From Bradysia coprophila (lineage: Eukaryota > Arthropoda > Insecta > Diptera > Sciaridae), in contig NW_023503423.1 in NCBI RefSeq assembly GCF_014529535.1, positions 5,876,473 through 5,940,472 of the forward strand: a stretch of 64,000 nt of DNA. Direction: 5' to 3'. Positions within the stretch are counted from its first letter, which is position 1; each line of letters starts with the position of its first letter. Made by a program: the position numbers and the translations under genes. Of this stretch, positions 36,176 to 48,329 are shown in pieces. The notes below the pieces were generated by a model that made no database searches, was not told where the DNA came from, and saw only the letters and a program-made list of their open reading frames with translations.

Positions 36176-36885
36176 GTCTGGTTTCTTATGTCGAAAAAAA
36201 AGGTTCTGCTCGATTCACAACCGGTTTTAGTGTAAAACTTAAAAGTCGAATATCTCGGTCAAAACTGAATATTTTTTTATGGTTGGACGAGAATATGAAA
36301 AATTTGACTGAGTTATCCTGGGTTCCCTGAAAAAAGTAAGATCTAACCGGCCGAGCTTGTACGTATCAGAGGAACATGAGATATACCGCGATGAAGCATC
36401 CCCTTCCTCACAGACATTTTTTTCTAAATAAAATAAGAAATTACCTGAACTTTTCGAATGTTTTTTATCATTTTAACCGAATGAATTTCTAGAGCAAAGT
36501 GTCTTTGAATGATTCCCCACAATATGACAATTCTTGAGTGTCCTCTAAGTACTCTCATGTGCTCCCAACGCTAGAACTCAAGGGCAAAGTGAGCTTCCAT
36601 CAGTTTTTTTCGACTGTACTTTGTTTTTAAGGACTGTTGAAGGCCTCTAAAGGTCAGTTCCTAAGATCTCATCACTCCTCAGTGTCCATCTTCACAAAAA
36701 ATATTCAGTTTTGACCGAGATGTTTGACTTTTAAGTTTTACACTAAAAGCGGCTTTTACTGGTATTTACCGGTTCAAAACACCGGACAAAAAAAATTAGT
36801 TCGGAAAGTCTGGCCCCCCAATTATATCCCGTCGTCAAGAATCAAAAAAGTTCTGAATCGAGCAGGATGACATAAGAAACCAGAC
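36176..36885. mobile_element. Harbinger-like foldback element with TTA duplication
   Basis: The ends are exact inverted repeats (GTCTGGTTTCTTATGTC at 36176; GACATAAGAAACCAGAC ending at 36885). TTA lies immediately outside both ends (36173-36175 and 36886-36888), the duplication typical of PIF/Harbinger elements. A long inner inverted segment (about 36225-36290 with 36695-36750; AGTGTAAAACTTAAAAGTC) extends the foldback. There is no transposase frame, so it is non-autonomous. Confidence 0.8.
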
Positions 36886-37168
36886 TTATTGTCGTTCACG
36901 GCTGCATCGTTTGTATGCACAGCTTCAGCTAGTAGACCTGGAGTCAAAGCTGCCTGCTACAGGTGAATGTCATTCTCTGTGACAATGTATAAATGATGCT
37001 CAGTATGTCGACGATGTCTAATAAATTATGATCAACATTCAATTACAGTATCCATATAATGTGATAAAGAAACAAGCAAAGCAAGCAAACAAAAGTGATA
37101 TCAAAGTCTAAAAGGTGTTAGTTAAATCAGTGCAATATAAACCACGTAGAGACAAAATTAAATTTTAA

Positions 37169-38023
37169 ATGGAAACGGAAAAACCACTCATTATTGCTAG
37201 CAAAAATGCGAAATATGAACAAACCGACAAAATCAATAAGCTCGGAAAACAGCAATTCGAACGAGATAACGAGGTGAATTTAACAATGGAATCGCTAAGC
37301 GATGACTTTGAGAAAAACATTGAAGAATCGATGAACGATTTGGAGAGTCTGGATCATTTGGAGCGTCATGATTCCGAAGCGGATATCATTGAAGATAAAC
37401 TAATTGCATGGCCAGGCAACTCAACAAAACGAACGTCTCAAACCATCAACCATGTGGAATTTTGCGAGCGACGCATCAGCGCGTCATCCGAGTCGGGCAA
37501 CAGCAGTGAAAATGAGGATGAGTCATCATCATACCGGATCGTCGAAGAACCGGTGGATCCATTTCGTGGCCAAGAGCCGAAAAATATAAATTTATTGTGG
37601 CGACCGCTGTCAATTCCATTCCAAGAACGCCGGCGTTTGTCTCAATGCAAAGAGGAAGACGAAGATGAATCGGAACGAATGCAGAATGGTGGTGAAAAAA
37701 GTACGGTGAATGGAAGGAAACATAAATTCATTGTGACGAAGACCGAATTGCTAACCGCACGGCCGGAAGCGGAGAAATTGCGAGATGTCAGTGCTAAACA
37801 GAACGCGGCTACCATTCATTTTCCGTGCAGTTCAGTCGATCAACGTGCTTCGTTGAATAGTGTGTTTGCGAAAAATGACATTAATCCCCATTTGGATAAG
37901 CGATTTTTCGACACTTCTCTCGTGGAAATTCGTTCTTCGGTGAATGGTAGCACAAAGTCGTTGGATAAATCGAAAAATGCCGTTGACGATACTGTGTGGG
38001 TACCGAGACCAGATGCACCAGGT
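37169..38023 (+). CDS. Alternative first coding exon, 285 codons, acidic/Ser-rich
   Basis: A long single exon opens at the ATG at 37169, which is preceded directly by an in-frame TAA, and ends at a strong donor (GGT|GTAAGT, phase 0). It can therefore splice to 43039. The product is hydrophilic and probably disordered: METEKPLIIASK, acidic stretches (MESLSDDFEKNIEESMNDLE; KEEDEDESERM), HVEFCERRISASSESGNSS, EEPVDPFRGQEP, and a tail DDTVWVPRPDAPG. No acceptor was found before the ATG, so I read it as an isoform-specific first exon with its own promoter upstream. No folded domain is visible. Assignment to the same gene as the 43-kb exons rests on strand, phase and lack of a stop; an independent small gene is possible. 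Confidence 0.7.
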
Positions 38024-39564
38024 GTAAGTATAAGTCTTTTATCTTGTTCTCTAAAAATTATTCGTGTCGACTAAAAGAACGAACGTTTTGCATCTCCAAG
38101 TAAACTTCAAGTTATTTGCCTCGATAATTTTGTGTTAGTCAAAACCAAAAACCACATCGTTCGTTTCCTAATTTTCTTTTTCTTTTTTATTCGTTTAAAT
38201 GAAGAAGATTATTCAACAAGAAACAGGTTCTCTACACGCAAAAAAGAGCCGAATCTAGTTGAATCAAGCACAATATTTCACAGTCTCATCAACATCACAG
38301 TGCTATCCCAAGACAATTTTGAGCAAAATACGAAGGGTTTTGTTGCCAAACGTACAACGGAAACATCTAAGTTTCTTTGTGTGGCAAATCCATTGTTTTC
38401 AGTATAGAACAAGGAAATGTTCTGTAATCCTTTTTGCATGGCAGACGTTTTGTTACGTTTGTTTGTGATGAAAGTTATCTAATATTCTGTTAACAGTTTC
38501 TATGCAATAGTGCGACTAATTCTTCTATGTCGCTTGGGTTGTTGGGTTTTCTGTCCACTTAAATTGACTGGTCTCTTGTTCCAGAAAACAGTTTCTACCA
38601 AATTTCTACCAAGGTTTATATGAATATGCGACTGTCAGCCTGAGGTGACGCCCCGTTTGATAAGACATCGTTTCGAGAAATAGTATATTTCGTACCTAGG
38701 ACTAAAAGTCTTTTTTAGCGTGTGAGAGGTTTCCAGACAGAGCCGAAGGTCACACTTTTCAGGTCCTAGGTATGAAAATACCTTTATGTATCTATCTTTA
38801 TGTATCTTTATGTATTCTTGTCATGACTCAGACTTTAAAAGACAATGAAATAACATTGTGTTTTTATCGGATGCGCCTGGTGTGTCATGATATAGTCGTA
38901 TGAACCGCGGGAGCTACAACGCTCGGAATAGGTTAGGTTTTACTACAGTTTGACCTAAAAATCAAAAACCTTTATTGAAATGGACCCATTTTAAATAGAA
39001 CCTGATCTAACCTATTTCTCTGAATCGTAAGACTAGTGACTATTAGTCAAAACATTTTTTAAACCGACATTTCACCTTGATGACACATTTTTCGTGAAAC
39101 AAAGAAAAATGTAGATCATGTCGTTGGCTACACTTTTCTCATTGTTCACAATAAGTCGATTTAACGAATGTCTTGGCCAACAGTAATTCACTAAGTCTTT
39201 CTAATCTTTGACCTAAAATGACCTGAAATAACCTGGCTGATTTATTTACATAACCTATTTTTGAGAACGTTGTTGGAGTAATTGTAAGCCGGTCAGATCA
39301 GTTGTGCGATAATGTTTTCTCTGGCTGATCGTGAGATTCGTTCGTTCAATGCTCCACTGATATCGGATGAAAACATATTTAGGCATATTTCAACTAATAT
39401 TTCGCTAAATTTCCCTAAATTTCGCTAAATTTCCCTAAATTTCCTTAAATATCCCAAAATTTCAATTTTATCTTTCAATTGTAATGTCGATTTGTACTAA
39501 AATCATGTTTGTATCTTTTTGAGTTAACAACGGATAAGTTATATTAAATTTCACTAAATTTCCA
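38024..39564. other. Intron with family-B and family-C repeats
   Basis: No exon was recognised. Family-B copy 2 lies at about 38670-38780 (CGTACCTAGGACTAAAAGTC and CACTTTTCAGGTCCTAGGTA). A short array of CTAAATTTCC-type units lies at about 39405-39470 and resembles the complement of the 20-kb 19-bp unit. Confidence 0.5.
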
Positions 39565-39766
39565 GTCGGAGCTATTATTTAGAGGTCAATTGGTTATATT
39601 CCCAAACAGCCCAGGGGCTGAATTGTCCAAAACCGCTGTCGCCTAATTTTCATATTCGTTTATTGGATAATGATGAATATCGAATAATGAAAAAATTGTA
39701 TCTTTGTCCGTCGTTCACGGCCTCTGCAGGCGATATAACCAACTGACCTCTCAAAAGAGCTCCGAC
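39565..39766. mobile_element. 202-bp MITE-like inverted-repeat element
   Basis: Inverted ends 39565-39599 (GTCGGAGCT...AGAGGTCAATTGGTTATAT) and 39733-39766 pair over about 34 bp with a few mismatches. There is no coding capacity. The target duplication is not clear. Confidence 0.75.
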
Positions 39767-40592
39767 GATATCACCATATACACTTCAATATACACTCAAG
39801 GTTAAGTGGTTACCCGTACAGTATAAACTGTTCATGCATTACTCTCTGCTGTAAACTTCAAATGACTTCATACGACATCCACAACTAACAAAAAAGAGAT
39901 GCTTTCCATTGTGGAATCACAATAAGTAACTATTTCTCATCATCTAAAAAGTATCTTGTCCTTTGTCCTTTGATTAAAAACAATTAATTTCTCTTTGACT
40001 TTATGCCTCACATTTTGCCAACGATTGTCAATCTCACCGAAATGTAATAGTGTCTTTCACAAGTTCTTTCATGCCACTTATTTAGCCAACAATATGGTAA
40101 ATTATGGTAAACAGATTCGAAACGAGACGTTTTTCCGATGCTAATATTCCAAATTGAAACTTTTAAATCATCAAATAATTGAACCGTTTGATTTTGTCGT
40201 CTGTTTGTATACGCACACATCTGGATTCGGTTGGATTTTCAGTCGGCTGAATAATATACAAAAAAAAATAGTTTCTTGCATAATTTTCACTTAAAAAAAC
40301 GTACACACCGAGTTGTACTACAAAAAATGTTTTTTTTTTCTCTCGGCTAATCTCGACATTATTATGTGTGTGTGTCGAGTGTCGAGTTTTAGTAGATCAC
40401 GCGACTTATTTTCAACATTGCTCGCAATCACCCGAACGGAGACAGAAAAAAAAGTCTTTTAGCTTTGTTTAAGCGTTCGTATCGGTATATATTTGCTTAT
40501 GATAAATATTCGCTGTGTGGTTAGAGTTTTTGTAGATCGAACGAAAAGCGAATTCGTTACACAAAACGTGAAAATTTTTGTGAAAATTTATT
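39767..40592. other. Intron, no gene recognised
   Basis: AT-rich sequence; no supported exon or repeat. Confidence 0.4.
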
Positions 40593-40984
40593 TTAAGAGG
40601 GCAGACTAGGTGTGAAGTAGGCTGTAATTGAAAAATTGGTTTTAAAATTAATGTAGACCATTTAATAAAAATCTGTTCCAGCAATTAGATGAGCAATATG
40701 TTTATCTATCTCTAAAAAACGAAAAACGATTTACAATAAGCAACAGTTGGAAGAAAACCGATTTCCAAAATATGAACGTCGCTTAAAGTTAGGCTATGCA
40801 ATATTTTTTTGAAATCGGTTTTCTTCCAACTGTTGCTTATTGTAAATCGTTTTTCATTTTTTAGAGATAGATAAACATATTGCTCATCTAATTGCTGGAA
40901 CAGATTTTCATTAAATGGTCTACATTAATTTTAAAACCAATTTTTCAATATGTAGCCTACTTCACACCTAGTCTGCCCTCTTAA
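40593..40984. mobile_element. Long-hairpin MITE flanked by TTAA
   Basis: Arms of about 170 bp (inner edges near 40767 and 40811) are almost perfect reverse complements around a ~43-bp loop. The outermost TTAA (40593-40596 and 40981-40984) fits a TTAA target duplication, with element ends GAGGGCAGACTAGG/CCTAGTCTGCCCTC. TTAA duplications are typical of the piggyBac superfamily. High arm identity implies young age. There is no open frame beyond hairpin artefacts. Confidence 0.88.
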
Positions 40985-43038
40985 CAAATCTTTCGGAAAT
41001 AAATTTAAAGTTTGTATGTTAATTCCACTTCGGTCCAGCCTTATAGCAATCAACACTCATCTTAATTTCGCATTTGTCTTAATGAAATATTCTCATAAAC
41101 ATGGCAACACAACACAAATCTTTTAACTTCTTTTAACATTTATAATGAGCTCTTTATTCGCTACGGTTCGCCTATTCCATTCTAGCAGTTCAATCGATTA
41201 GATGGATGGAGTATAGACATTTAGGCGTTTGAAAATTATAAATCGACATGTTTATTACGGCGCGTGCAGAAATGTAAACAAAAATTTCCGACATTATATT
41301 TGTGCACCGACCATTTATTTTCGATATTACTATGAGCTATTAATTTTCGAATAGAATGTTTACGATGATTTTTGTTTGTAGTTTTCTGTTTGTTGATTTG
41401 AGCTTTAATTGTGTTTTTGTTTCGCATTTGAATTGCTTTTATTGCCTCAAAATTAAATTTAAAAACAAAATCGTGGAAATGTAGCTGGATCATGGCTGAA
41501 GATAATAGAATTTGTCAATAAACAGACGTTTGGTCGAGGGGTCACGTACTTGAATTTAATGGATTACAATACGTCTTGTGGGATTAAGTCTTAATCATTA
41601 AGTGGAATAAATTGATTAAATCCAAGAAGTATATCACCCCCAGCTCTCTGGAATGATTTAGCCGATTTAGCCTTCACCTTTCTTAATTGCTACAAGTTCG
41701 AAATGCCTATTTTCTCCAAGGAAATTATGGTATTTCTATGACATCACAGTAATCGCGTATGCCGTAGCTAATAATAATTAATTATTTACTCAAACTACTT
41801 AATAACCAGTTGAACAGACATTTCCATTTTCATAAACTGTTCTCATATTAAGAACAATTTTCTGAGAACGCCAACTGTTTCCATACAATTCAATTATTCT
41901 GTCAGCAACCCTTTCACTCATCCTACCTATTTTCTACTATATACATGTCGAAGCTATGTCTGGAACGAAGTCTGGAAGTAATTATTTCTGGAATTGAATC
42001 TTGAAATTCGTAATTTAATTTAACAGTTTAACACTGTTGATCTGGTCGTAGTTAGTAGATGTTATTTAGAAAAAAAAAGTTTACTTTTAATTGCTGTGTC
42101 GAGTTCCAGCACGTCTGAGCGTGACAAGTGAAAAGATGTGCTCCACTGAAACGTAAAAACCATAAAATATATACTTCATGTTTCAAGAGCACGCTCGAAA
42201 CTCTTAGTCCGTTTATCACTAACTTTAGTTCTCGGTACTATTTTGTCGAAAGTGAAACCAGATATTAATTTACAAAATGGATTTTCCGCACAAGAATGTC
42301 TACGTCGACCATATGATCATTTCTTAAAAAAAAAGAACGATTACTGCATGTACTCAATTCGCATTGAATTATTCGGATTTTGTAATTGATTTTGTATGTA
42401 CAACATGTAATCTTGTCGCTACACAGTCTACATAGTCAATGACTCTGAAACGTTTGTTAATTGAAGAGGCCTTGAATGGTTATAGACATTAATGTCTGGC
42501 ACTCAATGGTCGATTCGAGTAATGGGTTCCATTTTCAGTTCGTTTTATGTATGAAAATTGTAAGAAAAATCTATAACACCCTTTTGAGTGGATAGTTCTC
42601 GCAAGAAACATTTTTTAATTAAGGTGTACGCGCAAGGTGATAAATTCTCGTTCAACGAAAACATGTCATCTATCTTCATCTGTCAAAAGAAACGCAGTGC
42701 TCACTGTGATTTCATCAGCTTCCAGATATTTTCTATATTCATGCTAGAAGTAGTGCTGTGCTGCGATTCTACATGTTTGGTACAATTTTTGACACTTGCT
42801 ATCGAGGCTTATTGCTCGTGGCGTATCGTTACATTCGGGCTATCTTATATGATACGATCTATCAAATTTAGTTTCGTCAATAGCTGGAGAATGGTAAGAC
42901 ACTGAATTGACGCTTTCGTTTTTTTTTACTACAACAAACAATATAGCTACGACATTCCATTAGCTGAGAAAATGATGGAATGGCATTGAATACTAAGCAA
43001 TTTCAGTCCATTTCTAACATATTTCCTTTAATTTCCAG
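40985..43038. other. Intron before the shared exons
   Basis: No supported exon. The frame 42588-42905 starts at a GTG and lacks a donor or motif. No clear inverted repeats were seen. Confidence 0.45.
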
Positions 43039-43948
43039 GAATCTACAACTGATGGCGTTCCTCGATCCCGTCCTCAAAGTTCACCAATCGATGCTTCGTC
43101 AAAACTTCGTAAATCCAAACGAGGCGATAAGGAAGCGAAGTAAAAACTTTTCTTATTTCTGATTTCAATACTCTATTTTCACTTGCCGATCAACCTGTTT
43201 TAGGAAGCAAGAAAAGGAGCAGCGCAAAAATGAGAAAGAAGCAAGAAAAGTGGAAGAAAAACTGGCGAAACAGAAAGAAAAGGAGGCTGCAAGACTTGAA
43301 AAACAGTATCGTCACACAATATCCAGAAGCAGTGAACGGGTAACAAATCGATCTGGTTCGTTAGAGCGGCGAAAGAGCGGTGATGGTGAAATGATTGTTC
43401 TGAACCAATCCACTGTACATGGTACGTTCATACATTTACTCGGTTCGCCTTGTGGTCTGACCACGTCATTCAAATATTTTTAGGAATTGCCTCACCGAAT
43501 CGACGACCCACAATATTTGATGTTTTTCGGCCGCGAACCAAATCCGATGCTAAGAAAAAGGAGAAAGATCCACTGAAGCTGTTCGGCTCGGATAAAGACA
43601 ATATCAGCGCCGGCAGTGCTCACGGTGGTTCTGGTGGCATAATGCATACTGTTAAAGCTGCCGTGCAGAACACAATGGGTCACCATAAACATCCTGCTGG
43701 AACGTCGGGAACCTCAAAATATCGAGACGGATCAGCACATCCACATGCCGGCAGTGACGCGCAAGTAAGTCGATAGTTTTGAATTGATTGGCTAGAAAAT
43801 TGGTGTAATTACCGGTTCGTTTTAGTACTATCACACGGTAACGGCAGTGCGACGGACAGATGCATTTAAATCGCCAATGACTAAGGTTATGGATTTATTC
43901 AGACACCGATCCAATTCGGCTGTATCCGAGGCAGACAAAAGGAAAGCG
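43039..43948 (+). CDS. Four shared exons, probable AMPK gamma (SNF4Agamma-type) N-terminal region
   Basis: Exons 43039-43139, 43204-43421, 43484-43764, 43826-43948 with consistent phases (2, 1, 0, 0) and good splice sites encode about 241 residues. Features in order: basic SKLRKSKRGDKEAK; a Lys/Glu-rich charged helix (KQEKEQRKNEKEARKVEEKL) likely to be coiled coil; ERRKSGDGEMIVLNQS; RRPTIFDVFRPRTKSDAKKK; a Gly/His stretch; DGSAHPHAGSDAQYYHTVTA; and SPMTKVMDLFRHRSNSAVSE. I associate the FDVFRPR and MDLFRHRSNS segments with the long N-terminal regions of insect SNF4Agamma/loechrig, the regulatory subunit of AMP-activated kinase. That is memory, not alignment. The RxxS sites suggest kinase targets. 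CBS repeats should lie beyond the right edge. Confidence 0.75.
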
Positions 43949-46900
43949 GTAAGTACCTCCGCATTTACATCGAACGAAATTTGTTTTGCGTCCCGTTGTC
44001 TGGTTGTGATTTTACAATTTCGGAGATTTGTTGAACCTTCATTAGCATTAGGCATACATCGTCAACGTCATTATGGCAGCTTCAATTATTTGCTTCGGAT
44101 ATTTCTGTGTAACATTCTTTCCACTGAAAGTGACTGATGTTTGTTGATTGTATGCCAACATAATCTACTTTTTATCCACTGTCTGCCAACAGATGTTTGA
44201 AAAATGTGTCATTGTATACACAGAATTGTGGGTATACGATACAACCACTCGTTACATATTGCTGTTGCCAAAATGAAATATGGTGCAAGTTGTTTGTCTT
44301 ATATGTTCGATTAAAAAAACTGTGTGTGTACGATTCACAGTTCACATGACAGTGTCTGGCGAATTTTATATCGAAATTACCTAGATGTATGCAATCAAAT
44401 CGAGCGTTGTGTTCAACAGAAACGAAATAAAGAGAAACAGTTTTGTAGTTGAGTTAGTTGCAAGGAAGAGATTCAATATTTTATTTGTCGAGGTTCATTT
44501 TAGACTATCACAGACAAGGTATCGAAGGAGTAAATTCTTACAGATCTTCAAACAATTATTTTTTTTACCTTTAACCTGTCACAGACGGCAAGCATATTAA
44601 CAGTTTTAATTTTCAATCTATTACTTCATTTGATCGAAGATTTTCAGAGATTGATTTCAGAAATCTTTTACTTCATTTGTTTTGAACATGCTTGTCGGTT
44701 ATTCTTGCTGTAGTTGTCCATAAGTGCCAAGTGTATTATCATAATAATCGCTGCTACGTTGGTTTAATGTATCGCCTAGTCTTTAGCATATACTCTACTA
44801 CTTCATTTGTTTAACCATTCCTTTCCCTGTAAGCCTTCATTTATCATGGGTTGTCGCATATTTTTGGTGCTGCTGTCGATAGCAGATTCAGAAAGTTTAA
44901 GCCAACAATTTCGTTTCTTAAAAAATTCTTGTTGAGCCTCTTTGGCTTTAACGCATTCACTTGGAAGGGTTGACATTTGGGGTTTAGCAAAATGTCAGGA
45001 TTTCGCCCATTTCAAGGGAAAAATGTTCTCCTAAGGGGCCTAGGGACAACGATATAGGGCAATAAAAATTAGAAAAAAATAATCGTCCGAGTTCTTTGGG
45101 AGGCTATCGAAGCAATCCACTGGTATTTAACGCGTAGTTATGTAGCTGACACCGTGCACTCTTCATTGTTACATGACCATGATCGCCGTCACAGAAAAGA
45201 ATGGATTTGACCTTTAAACCTTTTTGTCCATCATGAGATAGCTAAATCAGATTAATCCGGTTACACTAATTCCACTAATTTCTCAGGATGAAGTGACGAT
45301 TAATTTCAGCCAAAGGCTATTAGGATCAAGTATGAGATAAATTCACATAACTATTTGAAATCTTAACACTCATAAGACTGGGAAAAACATTTAAATCAGG
45401 CCGATGAGCCAACGTAGAGAAACAGAACCAATCATGCCGACACAATTCCAAATTGCAAACAAAGATTTCCAGCAGTTAAAACTTGGGACTTATTGGACTA
45501 TTTTTCGGAGCGAAAAATCGAAAGGATTTATAATTTTCTATGTCTGGTTGAACGTGGCCTGTATCGAGCCTTTAAACGGAACATAGCTGCAAATCAAACG
45601 GTCAATAATGATTTTACAAGGAATGTTACGAACACTCGTCGGTTGCACTAATCAATGACGTCGCGTCAAAGTGCACCGATACGAAAATTAACCTTACGAT
45701 TCGATTGCTCCCAGTCTTTTAGAGAAACTATATTTCAACAAATTCTATCGCCACATAAAGGTTCAATCTGTTGATTATTTTGTTTCAAGCATCGCGTAAT
45801 GTTCAATACCAAATCTTGTACTTCACTTGTTTTACTAAACGTTTTGCTATATATAAGACAACCCTAGCTACAGATCCCCATTTACTGTAGACGTCGTTGA
45901 CAATAACAGATGATTAGCCGTTATAGACTTTGCAACTTAGGTAATTTAGTCTGATAAAAGATCTGGTAATTGTAATGCGCTATCGAAAAGCATTTGTAGA
46001 CGAAATGTGAGTTCCATAATGGATGCAGAATTCAAACAGAAAGAGCTATAATACAAGCTCTCAATTATAACTCCGATCTGTGCTATAGGAGAATGATGTT
46101 TAGAAACTAAGAAGATATGTAATAGAGTTTTCTCATATTTTAGTACATTCTGTCATAAAATTACTGCTGTCACTGCGCTTATATTCATGTGAACCAACTT
46201 AATATGGCGACATTTGTTCTGTAATGACAAATGTGAAGTTGGTTCACATGAAAATAAGCTCTGCAGAGAATGAAGAACTATGAAAAAAATGTGGCGCCTC
46301 TACAGGCCAACCCACTTGTCCCATGTATCATAGTGAATTGTTGCCATATGAAAGATGAAAATTGTTGGGGTGGGCGAACTGAGTTAAACTTTTGCTAAAA
46401 TATCAGAATTTTGCCGTTATGAACATGAGAGAAATTCAGATTGTCAGATTGCGACAGCTTAAATTGAGTAATTGGGTCAAGTTAGTCGACTACTCTGATT
46501 TTGTTTCGGAGTAATAATTTGATTCTGCTCTGGTTGTATTACTAGCAAGAAACTGCTTTGAATTACTGACGAGCACTAGACGTAAAATGGGCATTTCATT
46601 TCCTACAGTCAGAGGCATTGAAATTTCAGCATAAATTTGCTTCAGCTGTTTTTCAGCTGATCGACACATACAATCAAAACTTTTTATACTGTTGAACCGC
46701 GTGCGTGGTAGTGGTAACACCGTATAAAGACACATCACCAGTTTTGTTTGTATGTGTGGATCACCTGACAAACAGCTGCAGAAAATATATGTTGAAATTT
46801 CACTGCCTCGGACTGTATCATCGATACTGAATAATTATGCTTTTGAGGTGAGCACTGCATGTCTAATAGACATTGTCTATGTTAAGTGTTGTCGATTTAA

Positions 46901-47440
46901 GTTTAGAGAAGTTTAGAGAAGATCTCTGACTAACAGCACCTTATATAGTAAATGTATGGGTATTCAACATGCAGTCTTAACCGAATCATTCTGAAGAATG
47001 AAAGCACATGATCATGAACATCCCACAACACCAAATAATATTCTGCTGACGCTGACACTAAAACGGGTGTTATGTTACACTTTTTTATCACTCGTAGTAT
47101 GGTTATGAATGAAAAAGAAACACTTCCCGCCATCTCAAACTAAAACATTCTTTGAGTCTTATGACGACGGGAGTGCTTAAGATTAGCATTTGCGTAAAAT
47201 AATGACAATAAACTAAGAACCGTATAATCTCAGAGCGTGAAGGAAATATAATACGACAAGGTTATTCTGTCGTATAGATTATCGTACAGGCATTTTTATT
47301 GTAAGCAATTAAAAAGTAATCTTTTGAAAAAGTAGCGCCAACCGTGAAGTGAATTATTAGGGCTGGTAAACAACAATCGACTGTCAGTTTGTTTTATCGA
47401 ATACGTTCCTTTCGTTGGTCACATTTTTATTCTTGATTCA
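43949..47440. other. Long intron with family-A repeats
   Basis: No supported exon. Family-A copies lie at about 44560-44910 (TTTAACCTGTCACAGACGGC; repeated TACTTCATTTG; GCTGTCGATAGCAGATT) and 45790-45930. The frames at 44385-44600, 45404-45586 and 46490-46771 have no motif or splice support. Confidence 0.5.
46177..46259. repeat. 83-bp hairpin
   Basis: Arms 46177-46200 and 46236-46259 (GTGAACCAACTT / AAGTTGGTTCAC) pair with one or two mismatches, with a further inner pair ACATTTGT/ACAAATGT. It is either a small foldback repeat or a structured RNA in the intron. Confidence 0.65.
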
Positions 47441-47464
47441 CTCTTTCAGATTGTTTGTAAATCG

Positions 47465-47670
47465 TAGATGCTATTGGCAGGCCATTTCACCTGCAAATAG
47501 TCTTTGTAAAACGAAAAATGCTATTGGCAGACACCTCTGTAAAAGAGAAAATGCTATTGGCAGGCGCCTGCCAATAGCCTCCGTAAAAGGGAAAACACAA
47601 GTTCGCCTGCCAATAGCATCTTTAGTAATAATTTGGCTATTGGCGCCTGCGAATAGTCACTTCGTTTGTA
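47465..47670. repeat. Cluster of CTATTGGCAGGC / GCCTGCCAATAG motifs with a 26-bp palindrome
   Basis: At least five copies of the CTATTGGC core within 200 bp: forward at about 47470, 47520, 47554 and 47635, and inverted at 47570 and 47612. Positions 47553-47565 and 47566-47578 form a perfect 26-bp palindrome (GCTATTGGCAGGC next to its complement). Every unit contains a CCAAT box on one strand. It could be a palindromic minisatellite or a cluster of NF-Y-type sites. Confidence 0.8.
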
Positions 47671-48029
47671 AATTGCCTTCCAAGTCGATTATGGCTTCCG
47701 TTATTTTTCCCAAGTTGCGACTCTGTAAGTTTCAAACGTTACGCTCCTTCTGGCTCTGAAATTGTCTCGCAATTGTGAAACACACGTTTGTCTAAGCAAA
47801 CAATTTTATAGGTGTCGCTTTGCAGGTACATTGTAACTACATAGCTCATTTGTTCAGATGTCATATTTTGCGAAGCAAAAATATCCATCGATGCAGAGCC
47901 GAAGTTTTGTTGAAACAGTTTGTTTATCGACATTTTATTTGAACGGTTAGTTTGCGTTCAAAAATAACCGAGCGGCTAATCATTCATAACCAACGATGAA
48001 AAAAATTGAGAATCTAATTAGTCGGTTTA

Positions 48030-48105
48030 TACTCACTGTTCCCCGGGAAAATTAGTCATTAATTCATATGAGCGTTAAGAATCATTTCCCGGGGCTCAGT
48101 GAGTA
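48030..48105. repeat. 76-bp hairpin, CCCCGGGAAA arms
   Basis: TACTCACTGTTCCCCGGGAA (48030) pairs with TTCCCGGGGCTCAGTGAGTA (ending 48105) with few mismatches. It directly adjoins the next inverted-repeat element. Confidence 0.75.
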
Positions 48106-48329
48106 TTAGTAGATTGCGCCCTTGTTTGGAAATTTCTATTTTACCAAGTGTCACACTCACACTTGGCAGAATAGTCAGTAATTGTCTAAGCCATATTTAG
48201 AAGAGAAAGAACAAATAAACTAGTCATCCGAATCCTAGGAATTTGACAATTTGATTCAGACTAGCTTAAATCCTTGCCCCTCACACTTGGCAAAATAGAA
48301 AGTTCCAAACAAGGGCGCAATCTACTAAT
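48105..48329. mobile_element. 225-bp MITE with ATTAGTAGATTGCGCCC ends
   Basis: Exact inverted ends: 48105-48131 (ATTAGTAGATTGCGCCCTTG...) and 48303-48329. A second inner inverted/direct CACACTTGGCA motif occurs near 48165 and 48282. There is no coding capacity. Confidence 0.85.

Noticed and set aside
42588..42905. 105-codon frame before the shared exons
   Set aside because: It starts at GTG, has no acceptor/donor pair in phase, and no recognised motif.
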